A stretch of DNA of 64,000 bases, from the NCBI RefSeq assembly GCF_001702265.1, contig NZ_MAUE01000004.1:1-64000 (forward strand), in the 5' to 3' direction. The notes under the pieces were generated by a model. It worked only from the letters and a program-made list of their open reading frames with translations, ran no database searches and was not told the DNA's origin. The DNA is from Pseudomonas aylmerensis (GTDB lineage: Bacteria; Pseudomonadota; Gammaproteobacteria; Pseudomonadales; Pseudomonadaceae). The translations under genes and the position numbers were made by a program. Positions 49,330-58,100 of the stretch are shown here, one piece after another (position 1 is the first letter of the stretch; each line of letters opens with the position of its first letter).

Positions 49330-49868
49330 TGATGGACGCTGCTCAAAACGAGGCCGCGCACCGTGCGGCCTCCGATGCCGAACTGATCTGCTGGGTCGAC
49401 GAGCAGGACAACCTGCTCGGCCACCTGGTGCGGTCCGACCTGCGCCAGCGCGGCCTGATTGGCCGGTGCACGTTTATCTTCCTGTTCAATTCCAAGGGCG
49501 AGCTGTGCGTGCATCGGCGCACCCTGAGCAAAGCCCTGTATCCCGGCTTCTGGGACACGGCAGCCGGCGGCATGGTCGCGGCAGGCGAGTCGTATGCGGT
49601 GTCGGCCGCCCGTGAGTTGGAAGAAGAGCTGGGCGTCGGCGGGGTAGCGTTGGTCGAACATGACCACTTCTATTTCGAAGATGGCGACAGCCGGCTCTGG
49701 TGCAAATCCTACTCGGCGACGTGGGACGGGCCGCTCAGCCTGCAGCCCGAAGAAGTCATGGAAGCTCGCTTTTTACCGATTGAAACGGTCCTGCAGGAGG
49801 CCGAGCAAAAGCCCTACTGCCCGGACGCCCAGGAGGGCTTGCGCCGCTATCTGGCCTCGCGTCGCTAA
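49329..49868 (+). CDS. NUDIX hydrolase
   Basis: Hydrolase of 179 residues acting on a nucleoside-diphosphate-linked or isoprenoid-type substrate; the fold around the box resembles the IPP-isomerase-like YfcD branch. The Nudix box is complete: Gly at its start (GGMVAAGE), then ARELEEELGV with the REx2EE metal ligands. The start overlaps the DUF2333 stop (TGATG); a second ATG is adjacent. Substrate unknown. Confidence 0.93.
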   Translation: MMDAAQNEAAHRAASDAELICWVDEQDNLLGHLVRSDLRQRGLIGRCTFIFLFNSKGELCVHRRTLSKALYPGFWDTAAGGMVAAGESYAVSAARELEEELGVGGVALVEHDHFYFEDGDSRLWCKSYSATWDGPLSLQPEEVMEARFLPIETVLQEAEQKPYCPDAQEGLRRYLASRR

Positions 49869-49970
49869 AGTTGCATAAATTGGCGCCATTTGGCCCTTAG
49901 CAAGTCGCGTTTTTGCCGTTACACTGCGCGACTTTTCACCCGTACTACGATTGTTTCACCCGGGTATCAC

Positions 49971-50036
49971 TGTAGGCGCCGGCTTGCCGGCGATGGCTAT
50001 CTTTAGGACGCCATCGCTGGCAAGCCGGCGGCTACC
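49971..50036. repeat. REP pair upstream of the SUI1-like gene
   Basis: TGTAGGCGCCGGCTTGCCGG faces GCTGGCAAGCCGGCGGCTAC with about 20 bases between. It occupies most of the 274-bp gap after the NUDIX gene. Confidence 0.75.
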
Positions 50037-50142
50037 GGTGGGGTTGAAACAGGGCGGTACGGTAGCGCTGCCCCTGCCTGAGTGGGGCTTCGCGGTCGGT
50101 CATTCTGATCGATCAGTCTTTGTCCTCCCAAGAGGATTGCCG

Positions 50143-50514
50143 GTGGCCAAAAAAGCCGCATCCTTCGCCGCCCTTGGTGGCCTGGTATTTTCCACCGACG
50201 CAGGTCGACACTGCCCGGACTGTCATCAGCCCGTGGATTCGTGTACCTGCAAACAGACCCTGATCCCTGAAGGCGATGGCATTGCCCGCGTGCGACGCGA
50301 GAGCAAGGGCCGTGGCGGCAAGACGGTGACGACCATCACCGGCGTGCCCCTGGCCGAAGATGCCCTGAAGGAGCTGGCCACGACGCTGAAAAAGCGCTGT
50401 GGCACCGGTGGCGCGCTCAAAGACGGCGTCATCGAGATCCAGGGCGACCACGTCGAGTTGCTGCTGGCCGAGCTGATCAAGCTGGGTTACAAGGCGAAGA
50501 AATCCGGCGGCTAG
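50143..50514 (+). CDS. SUI1/eIF1-like translation factor, YciH family
   Basis: Small protein of 123 residues homologous to eukaryotic eIF1. An N-terminal zinc-ribbon-like CPDCHQPVDSCTC (about residues 25-37) precedes the SUI1 fold (SKGRGGKTVTTITGVPL, GTGGALKDGVIEIQGDH). I chose the GTG at 50143 because AGAGGA lies 7 bases upstream; the upstream frame is REP-derived. The position before speA matches PA4840. Confidence 0.93.
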   Translation: MAKKAASFAALGGLVFSTDAGRHCPDCHQPVDSCTCKQTLIPEGDGIARVRRESKGRGGKTVTTITGVPLAEDALKELATTLKKRCGTGGALKDGVIEIQGDHVELLLAELIKLGYKAKKSGG

Positions 50515-50518
50515 CAGC

Positions 50519-50586
50519 CTCTGTGAAACCCACCCCGACCGCCGGCTCGCTGAACGCGAACTGTCGTCTCCATGGGTTTCACAGAG
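50519..50586. other. 14-base inverted repeat between the SUI1-like gene and speA
   Basis: CTCTGTGAAACCCA at 50519-50532 and TGGGTTTCACAGAG at 50573-50586 pair perfectly. The 40-base loop contains GCCGGC. It begins 4 bp after the stop codon and is not of the REP type. There is no T-tract, so a simple terminator is unlikely. Confidence 0.7.
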
Positions 50587-50672
50587 CCTGTTCCTGACCG
50601 GTGTCTAAACTCTGTCCTGCGAGTGGGGTCTACCTTCCTTACAGGCAAATCGTCATTTTCATTCTTTAGACT

Positions 50673-50698
50673 GCGCCAGCCTCAGAGAGAGGCGGCGC
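50673..50698 (+). promoter_or_regulatory. Leader hairpin upstream of speA
   Basis: GCGCC-A-GCCTC pairs with GAGGC-GGCGC around AGAGA, a 10-bp GC-rich stem with one bulged A. It ends 27 bases before the speA ATG and just before its AGGGGA ribosome-binding site. It could control translation or mRNA stability. Confidence 0.55.
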
Positions 50699-50725
50699 CT
50701 TCGACTTCATTTATAGGGGACTTCG

Positions 50726-52639
50726 ATGTCCGTACGACGCACACGCAAAGACGATGGCAGCCAATGGACAGTTGCGGACAGCCGCAGTGTTTACGGGATC
50801 CGCCATTGGGGGGCCGGGTATTTCGCGATCAATGATGCCGGTCGCGTTGAAGTTCGTCCGAACGGCCCGAACAGCACGCCCGTCGACCTGTACGAGCAAG
50901 TAGACGAGCTGCGTAAAAGCGGCCTGTCCTTGCCGTTGCTGGTGCGTTTCCCCGACATCCTGCAAGACCGCGTGCGCCAGCTGACCGGTGCCTTCGATGC
51001 CAACATCGAGCGCCTGGAATACCAGAGCCAATACACCGCGCTGTACCCGATCAAGGTGAACCAGCAGGAGGCGGTGATCGAGAACATCATCGCAACCCAG
51101 AACGTGTCCATTGGCCTCGAAGCCGGCTCCAAGCCCGAGCTGCTGGCCGTGCTGGCCCTGGCGCCGAAGGGCGGCACCATCGTCTGCAACGGTTACAAGG
51201 ACCGTGAGTTCATCCGCCTGGCGCTGATGGGCCAGAAGCTCGGCCACAACGTGTTTATCGTGATCGAGAAAGAATCCGAAGTTGAGCTGGTGATCGAAGA
51301 GGCTGCCAGCCTCAAGGTCAAGCCGCAGGTCGGCCTGCGCGTGCGCTTGTCGTCCCTGGCGTCGAGCAAGTGGGCGGACACCGGTGGCGAGAAATCCAAA
51401 TTCGGCCTGTCGGCGGCGCAGTTGCTGTCCGTGGTCGAGCGCTTCCGCGCTGCCGGCCTGGACCAGGGCATCCGCCTGCTGCACTTCCACATGGGGTCAC
51501 AGATCGCCAACCTGGCCGACTACCAGCACGGGTTCAAGGAAGCCATTCGTTACTACGGCGAGCTGCGCAACCTCGGCCTGCCGGTGGACCACATCGACGT
51601 CGGCGGCGGGCTGGGCGTGGACTATGACGGTACCCACTCGCGTAACGCCAGCTCGATCAACTACGACATGGACGACTACGCTGGCGTGGTCGTGGGCATG
51701 CTCAAGGAATTCTGCGATGCGCAGAGCCTGCCGCACCCGCACATCTTCTCCGAAAGCGGCCGCTCCCTGACCGCCCACCACGCCATGCTGGTGGTGCAGG
51801 TCACTGACGTCGAGAAGCACAACGACGACGTGCCGGAGATCGAAAACAAGGAAAGCCTGCCGGAAACCGTGCAGTGGCTGGTGGACCTGCTGGGCCCGAC
51901 CGACATCGAGATGGTCACCGAGACCTACTGGCGTGCCACCCACTACATGAGCGACGTGGCCACCCAGTACGCCGATGGCAAGCTGACCCTGGCAGAAAAA
52001 GCCCTGGCCGAGCAGTGCTACTTCGCCGTCTGCCGCCGCCTGCACAACTCGTTGAAAGCCCGCCAGCGCTCGCACCGCCAGGTGCTGGACGAACTCAACG
52101 ACAAGCTGGCCGACAAGTACATCTGCAACTTCTCGGTGTTCCAGAGCCTGCCGGACACTTGGGCCATCGGCCAGGTACTGCCGATCCTGCCGCTGCACCG
52201 TCTCGACGAAGAGCCGCTGCGCCGCGCGGTCCTGCAGGATTTGACCTGCGACTCCGACGGCAAGATCAAGCAGTACGTCGACGAGCAGAGCATCGAGACC
52301 AGCCTGCCGGTGCACGCCTTGAACGAAGGCGAGGACTACCTGCTGGGTATCTTCCTGGTGGGGGCCTACCAGGAAATCCTCGGCGACATGCACAACCTGT
52401 TCGGTGACACCGACTCGGTGAACATCTACCAGCGCGAAGACGGTTCGGTGTACAGCGCCGGTATCGAGACCCACGACACCATCGAAGACATGCTGCGCTA
52501 CGTGCACTTGTCGCCGGAGGAGTTGATGACTCACTACCGTGACAAGTGCGCCAGCGCGAAGATCAGCGCCAATGAGCGTACGCAGTTCCTGGACGCGTTG
52601 CGCCTGGGCCTGACGCGGTCTTCGTACCTGTCTTCGTAA
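50726..52639 (+). CDS. speA: Biosynthetic arginine decarboxylase
   Basis: PLP-dependent decarboxylase making agmatine for polyamine synthesis, 637 residues, fold type III. The PLP lysine is residue 110 in [15 protein letters not shown]. The Gly-rich region [13 protein letters not shown] near residue 291 and the metal/inhibitor region FGLSAAQLL near 225 are intact. AGGGGA precedes the ATG. Two hairpins lie in the 211-bp leader. Confidence 0.98.
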   Translation: MSVRRTRKDDGSQWTVADSRSVYGIRHWGAGYFAINDAGRVEVRPNGPNSTPVDLYEQVDELRKSGLSLPLLVRFPDILQDRVRQLTGAFDANIERLEYQSQYTALYPIKVNQQEAVIENIIATQNVSIGLEAGSKPELLAVLALAPKGGTIVCNGYKDREFIRLALMGQKLGHNVFIVIEKESEVELVIEEAASLKVKPQVGLRVRLSSLASSKWADTGGEKSKFGLSAAQLLSVVERFRAAGLDQGIRLLHFHMGSQIANLADYQHGFKEAIRYYGELRNLGLPVDHIDVGGGLGVDYDGTHSRNASSINYDMDDYAGVVVGMLKEFCDAQSLPHPHIFSESGRSLTAHHAMLVVQVTDVEKHNDDVPEIENKESLPETVQWLVDLLGPTDIEMVTETYWRATHYMSDVATQYADGKLTLAEKALAEQCYFAVCRRLHNSLKARQRSHRQVLDELNDKLADKYICNFSVFQSLPDTWAIGQVLPILPLHRLDEEPLRRAVLQDLTCDSDGKIKQYVDEQSIETSLPVHALNEGEDYLLGIFLVGAYQEILGDMHNLFGDTDSVNIYQREDGSVYSAGIETHDTIEDMLRYVHLSPEELMTHYRDKCASAKISANERTQFLDALRLGLTRSSYLSS

Positions 52640-52658
52640 CTGAAGTGACCCGGCTCAA

Positions 52659-52750
52659 ATGTAGGAGCCGGGCTTGCCCGCGATGGCGGTGTGTCAGTGT
52701 GCAATGTGGGGTCTGACACTCCGCTATCGCAGGCAAGCCAGCTCCCACAT
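52659..52750. repeat. REP palindrome pair after speA
   Basis: ATGTAGGAGCCGGGCTTGCC faces CAGGCAAGCCAGCTCCCACA. The two arms belong to different subtypes (GTAGGAGC and GTGGGAGC), so the pair is a hybrid. Confidence 0.75.
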
Positions 52751-52793
52751 TTGGATCTTCATCAGGTAGTACCTTCTATGTGAGGTCTGGAAG

Positions 52794-53687
52794 ATGTCGA
52801 GCAAATGGCTGCAAGCCTTCACCCTGGCATTCGCTGCCTTCCTCGCAGCCTGCTCGCCCATCAAGGTGCTCAACGCACTCACGCCCTCCAGCACTTTCAC
52901 CAAAACCTCCTCCGTCGCCTACGGCGATGATCCCCGCCAGAAACTCGATATCTACCGCCCGGCCAATGCTTCGCCGAACGCCCCCGTGGTGGTGTTTTTC
53001 TATGGTGGCAGCTGGAACAGTGGCTCCAAGGATGATTACGGTTTTGTCGGCGAAGCCCTGGCCTCGCGCGGCATTGTGGTGGTGATCGCCGATTATCGGC
53101 TTTACCCGCAAGTGCGTTACCCACTGTTTCTTCAGGACGGTGCCCAAGCGGTCGCCTGGACGTATCAACACAGTGCCGAATACGGCGGCGATCCCCGCAA
53201 GCTGTATGTGATGGGCCACAGTTCCGGCGCCTACAACGCCGCGATGCTGGCGCTGGATGCGCGTTGGCTCAACGAAGCGAACCTGTCGCCGTCGATGCTC
53301 AAGGGCTGGATCGGTCTTGCAGGTCCGTATGACTTTCTGCCGATTGAAAACCCTGACGTGAAGCCGGTGTTTTTCTTCCCCCACTCACCCCCGGACTCCC
53401 AGCCGATCAACCATGTCAGTGCCGGCGCGCCGCCGAGCCTGTTGATCGCCTCTTCGTCCGACACACTGGTCAACCCCACGCGCAACACCGGCGGGCTGGC
53501 TAACGCGTTACGGGCGGCCGGTGTGCCGGTGGAGGAGTTCTACTTCGGCAAGACCAACCACCAGACGCTGGTGGCGGCCATCTCCAAACCGTTGCGCTGG
53601 CTGGCACCGGTGCTGGATCGGGTCGTGGATTTCATCCAAGCCACTGATTCTGCCGATTCAGGCGCCAGGCAATCGCCCACAACGTGA
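52794..53687 (+). CDS. Alpha/beta-hydrolase lipoprotein, esterase-like
   Basis: Esterase of 297 residues. The signal peptide ends in the lipobox FLAACS (lipid-modified Cys near residue 20). The oxyanion region is FFYGGSWNSGSK, the nucleophile Ser 143 lies in GHSSGA, and the Asp and His are probably in ASSSDTLVNP and TNHQTL. It belongs to the BD-FAE/carboxylesterase group, substrate unknown. Its last 56 bp overlap the 3' end of the convergent MATE gene. Confidence 0.9.
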   Translation: MSSKWLQAFTLAFAAFLAACSPIKVLNALTPSSTFTKTSSVAYGDDPRQKLDIYRPANASPNAPVVVFFYGGSWNSGSKDDYGFVGEALASRGIVVVIADYRLYPQVRYPLFLQDGAQAVAWTYQHSAEYGGDPRKLYVMGHSSGAYNAAMLALDARWLNEANLSPSMLKGWIGLAGPYDFLPIENPDVKPVFFFPHSPPDSQPINHVSAGAPPSLLIASSSDTLVNPTRNTGGLANALRAAGVPVEEFYFGKTNHQTLVAAISKPLRWLAPVLDRVVDFIQATDSADSGARQSPTT

Positions 53688-54969
53688 GGCTGCGCAATGC
53701 CATGAACAGCAGGAAACTTATCCACAGGCCGTGGTTGCCGTAGCCCTGCAACAGCCACGCGAACGGCAGCAGGATCAGCACGGTCAACAGCATCCCATTG
53801 CGCATTTCGCGCGCACGCGTGGCGCCGATAAAAAGGCCGTCCAGTAAATAACTCCACACCGCAATCAATGGCAGCACCGCCAGGTATGGCAGGTAGATGT
53901 CAGCCGTTTCACGCACGCTGGGGATGTCGGTCTGCATTGCGATAAACAGGTGCCCGGCGAACGTGAACAGCAGGGCGAAGCCGACGCTGGCGATCAGCGA
54001 CCAACCGCAGGCGACCACCAATGAACGGCGCAGGGCCTGGCGATCATGCGCGCCGATGGCGTGGCCGCACAGCGCTTCGACTGCGTGGGCCAGGCCGTCG
54101 AGGGCATGTGCGGTCAGCAGCAGGCCGTTGAGCAGCAGTGCGTTGGCGGCCACGGTGGCGTCACCCAGGCGTGCACCTTGCACAGTGATCATGAAAAACA
54201 CCGATTGCAGCGCCAGGCTGCGGATAAAAATATCGCGGTTGACCGCCAGCAGCGGCCGCCAGCTTTGCCACACCTTCAGCGCAGCCCAGGCGATGTGACC
54301 GGGGTAGGCGCGCAGGGCTTTTTGCGTCAGGACCAGGCCGAGCAGGGCGCCGGTCCATTCTGCAATGACCGAGGCGCGTGCGGAGCCGACCACGCCCCAA
54401 TCCAGGCCGAGTACGAACCACAGGTTCAAGGCGATATTCACCAGGTTGGTGGTCAGCAGGATCGCCAGCGGCGCGCGGGCGTTTTGCGTGCCGAGGAACC
54501 AGCCGACCAGCGCGTAACTGGCCAGCGCGGCGGGCAGGCCAAACAGGCGGGTGTGGAAGAAGTCGCGAGTCAGTTGGTTGAGTTCGGGCGACGGTTGCAT
54601 CCACTCCAGCGCCAGATGGCTCAGGGGGATGCCGACGGTTCCCAGCAGCATCGCCAACCCCAGTGCCAGCAGCAAACCCTGCAGCAGGATTTGCCGCAGC
54701 GCCGCTCCATCATTACGCCCGGCGGCCTGGGCGGCGAATCCGGTGGAACCCATGCGCAGGAAACCCATGGCCCAGGCGAGAAAGGTGTAGAGGCTGGCAC
54801 CGACAGCCACCGCGCCGAGTTGGTGGGCGTGCGGCAGGTGGCCGATCACCATGCTGTCGACCAGTGCCACCAGCGGCACCGAAATGTTCGACAGGATCAT
54901 CGGCGCGGCCAGGGCCCAGACGCGGCGGTGAGTGGGGCGGTGGCGCCAGTCGGTGAGCAGGGAATTCAT
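53632..54969 (-). CDS. MATE family efflux transporter, DinF-like
   Basis: Cation-coupled multidrug exporter of 445 residues with about twelve hydrophobic segments. The family start VWALAAPMILSNISVPLVAL and LGTQNARAPLAILLTTNLVN near residue 158 place it in the DinF branch. AGGAG lies just before the ATG at 54969. Its 3' end overlaps the esterase gene by 56 bp. Substrate unknown. Confidence 0.94.
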   Translation of the reverse strand: MNSLLTDWRHRPTHRRVWALAAPMILSNISVPLVALVDSMVIGHLPHAHQLGAVAVGASLYTFLAWAMGFLRMGSTGFAAQAAGRNDGAALRQILLQGLLLALGLAMLLGTVGIPLSHLALEWMQPSPELNQLTRDFFHTRLFGLPAALASYALVGWFLGTQNARAPLAILLTTNLVNIALNLWFVLGLDWGVVGSARASVIAEWTGALLGLVLTQKALRAYPGHIAWAALKVWQSWRPLLAVNRDIFIRSLALQSVFFMITVQGARLGDATVAANALLLNGLLLTAHALDGLAHAVEALCGHAIGAHDRQALRRSLVVACGWSLIASVGFALLFTFAGHLFIAMQTDIPSVRETADIYLPYLAVLPLIAVWSYLLDGLFIGATRAREMRNGMLLTVLILLPFAWLLQGYGNHGLWISFLLFMALRSLTLWAIAWRLNRQNQWLG

Positions 54970-55016
54970 GGAGGCTCCTACGGGGGAGCGGCATTGTAAC
55001 TGTCCGCAGAACGAAT

Positions 55017-55053
55017 GTCGGCGCCGGCAAGCCGGCTCCTACAGGGGGTTGGT
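55017..55053. repeat. Single REP unit
   Basis: GTCGGCGCCGGCAAGCCGGC is followed by TCCTACAGG, one arm without its inverted partner. It lies in the 224-bp gap between divergent MATE and alpha-2-macroglobulin genes. Confidence 0.6.
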
Positions 55054-55193
55054 GTTGGTTGTGGGATTTGGCTGGGCTTGAGCCGTTCAAGAACCAAACT
55101 GCCCTCCGTCGGTCAATGTGACCAGCGCCACATCGGCTTGGCTGGCGCTGATATATAGTTCACCCCTCGGATCCCTCTCACTACGAGTGCCCC

Positions 55194-58100
55194 ATGCTTA
55201 ACAAAGGACTGTTCCTGGCCTGTGCGCTGGCCCTGCTGAGCGCTTGCGACTCTTCCGATAAACCGGCAGCCCCGGCCGCTCCAGCAGCGGCGACGAGTAC
55301 CGCACCGAAGCCGGCCAAGGCGGCGGTGGATGTGGCGGCATTGAAGCAGCGCTATGCCGGGCGTGAGTTGAGTGTGGTGGACGTCTCCGAGGTGCAGCTG
55401 GATGGCGCCAGCACCCTGTCGGTGAGCTTTTCGATTCCACTGGATCCCGAACAGAAATTCGCCGACAAACTGCACCTGGTCGATGCCAAGTCCGGCAAGG
55501 TCGATGGTGCCTGGGAACTCTCCGATAACCTGATGGAGCTGCGCCTGCGCCACTTGGAGCCGCAACGCAAACTGGTGCTCACGGTCGATGCCGGGGTTAA
55601 GGCGGTCAACGACAACACACTTGCCGCCGAATACAGCGCGCGCCTGGAAACCCGTGATCTGCAAGCCACCGTCGGCTTCGCCAGCCGTGGCACCTTGCTG
55701 CCGACGCGCCTGGCCGAAGGCTTGCCGGTGATCGCGCTGAACGTCGACAAGATCGACGTCGAATTCTTCCGGATCAAGCCTGAATCGCTGCCGTCGTTTC
55801 TCGCGCAGTGGGGCCGCAACTCCAGCCTGCAAGGGTATGAATCGCGCGAACTGCTACCTATGGCCGACCTGGTCTACGGCGGGCGTTTCGACCTGAAACC
55901 TGCGCGCAATACCCGCGAAACCCTGTTGTTGCCGATCGCCGGCCTCAAGCCATTGCAGCAGCCGGGCGTGTACCTGGCGGTAATGCGCGCCTCGGGCACC
56001 TACAACTATTCGCAGCCGGCCACGTTGTTCACCTTGAGTGATATCGGCCTGTCGGTGCACCGCTATGCCAACCGCCTGGATGTGTTCACCCAGGCGCTCG
56101 AAGGCGGCAAAGCCCTGGACGGCGTCGACCTCGAAGTGCTGGATGCCAATGGCCGGGTGCTGGGCCAGGGCAAGACCGAGAAGGGTGGTCACGCCGAGTT
56201 GCCACTGCCGAAAAAAGCCCAGGTGCTGCTCGCCAAGCAAGGCGAACAGACCAGCCTGCTGCGCCTCGACAGCGCCGCGCTGGATCTGGCCGAGTTCGAC
56301 ATCGGCGGCCAGCCGTCCCACCCGTTGCAGTTCTTTGTGTTCGGCCCGCGCGATTTGTATCGCCCTGGCGAAACCGTGCTGCTCAACGCCCTGCTGCGCG
56401 ACAAGGATGGCAACGCGGTCAAGCCGCAGCCGGTGAGCGTCGAAGTGCGTCGCCCGGATGAGCAGGTGAGCCGCAAGTTCGTGTGGGATGCCGATGCTTC
56501 CGGCCTGTATCAATATCAACTGCAACTGGCGGGCGAAGCGCCGACCGGGCGCTGGCAATTGGTATTCGACCTGGGTGACGGCAAGCCGCAGCTGTATGAG
56601 TTCCTTGTCGAAGACTTCCTGCCCGAGCGCCTGGCCCTGGAACTCAAGGGCAGCGACACGGCCCTGAGCCCGGCGGATAACCCGGTCATTCACGTCAATG
56701 GACGCTACCTCTACGGCGCGCCGGCCTCGGGCAACCGGGTCAGCGGCCAGGTCTATGTGCGCCCGCTGCGTGAAGCGGTCAAGGCACTGCCGGGCTACCA
56801 GTTCGGTTCGGTCACCGAGGAAGAGCTGAGCCAGGATTTCGAGTTGGACGAAAGCGTCCTCGATGCCAAAGGCCAGGAAGACCTCACCCTGGAAAGCAAA
56901 TGGGCCGACGCCAAGTCGCCGCTGCAATTGATCGTGCAAGCGAGCCTGCAAGAGTCGGGCGGGCGCCCGATCACCCGGCGCCTGGTGCAGCCGATCTGGC
57001 CGGCCGAACAGCTGCCGGGCCTGCGCGGGTTGTTTGACGGCAAGGAAACCAACGGCGACGGCCCGGCGGAATTCGAAGTGCTGGTGGCCAATCAGGACGG
57101 GCAGAAACTCGCCGCGCAAAACCTCAAGGTGCGCCTGGTGCGCGAGCGTCGTGACTACTACTGGAACTACTCCGACAGCGATGGCTGGAGCTATCACTAC
57201 AACGAAAAATTCCTCAACCTCGACGAACAGACCCTGAACATCAAGGCCGGCGACACCGCCAAGGTCAGCTTCCAGGTGGAGTGGGGCCCATATCGCGTGG
57301 AGGTCGAAGACCCGCAGACCGGCCTGGTCAGCAGCCTGCGTTTCTGGGCCGGTTACCAGGCCCAGGACAATACCGAGGGCGGCGCCGTACGGCCCGACCA
57401 GGTCAAGCTGGCGTTGGACAAGCCTGCGTATGGCGACGGCGATACCGCCAACGTCACGGTCACGCCGCCGGCTGCCGGTAAAGGCTACCTGCTGGTGGAG
57501 TCCGCCGAAGGGCCGCTGTGGTGGCAGGAAATCGACGTGCCGGCCGAAGGCAAAAGCTTCGCGGTGAAGCTCGACCCGAAATGGTCACGCCATGATCTGT
57601 ATGTGAGCGCGCTGGTGATTCGCCCCGGCGAGCGCAAAGCCAATATCACCCCTAAACGCGCGGTGGGCCTGCTGCACCTGCCGCTGGACCGCACCCAGCG
57701 CAAACTCGGCGTGACCCTGACCGCGCCGGAAAAAATGCGTCCCAAACAACCGCTGACGGTAAAGATTGCCGCGAAGAATGCGGACGGCAGCGTGCCCAAG
57801 CAGGTGCACGTGCTGGTGGCCGCGGTGGACGTGGGCATCCTCAATATCACCGAATACCCGACACCGGACCCGTACTCCAGCCTGTTCGGTCGCAAGGCCT
57901 ATGGTGTCGACCAGTTCGACATCTACGGCCAGTTGATCGAAGCCGGACAGGGCCGCCTGGCCAGCCTGGCCTTCGGTGGTGACGCGGCGCTGGCCAAGGG
58001 CGGCAAGCGTCCGGATACCAGCGTCACTATCGTTGCGCTGCAAAGCGCACCGGTGACCCTGAATGAGCAAGGCGAAGGCGAAGTCAGCGTCAATATCCCC

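Noticed and set aside
49951..50142. Longer N-terminus for the SUI1-like protein starting at 49951
   Set aside because: The extra residues are encoded by a REP element, and AGAGGA lies at the right distance from the GTG at 50143.
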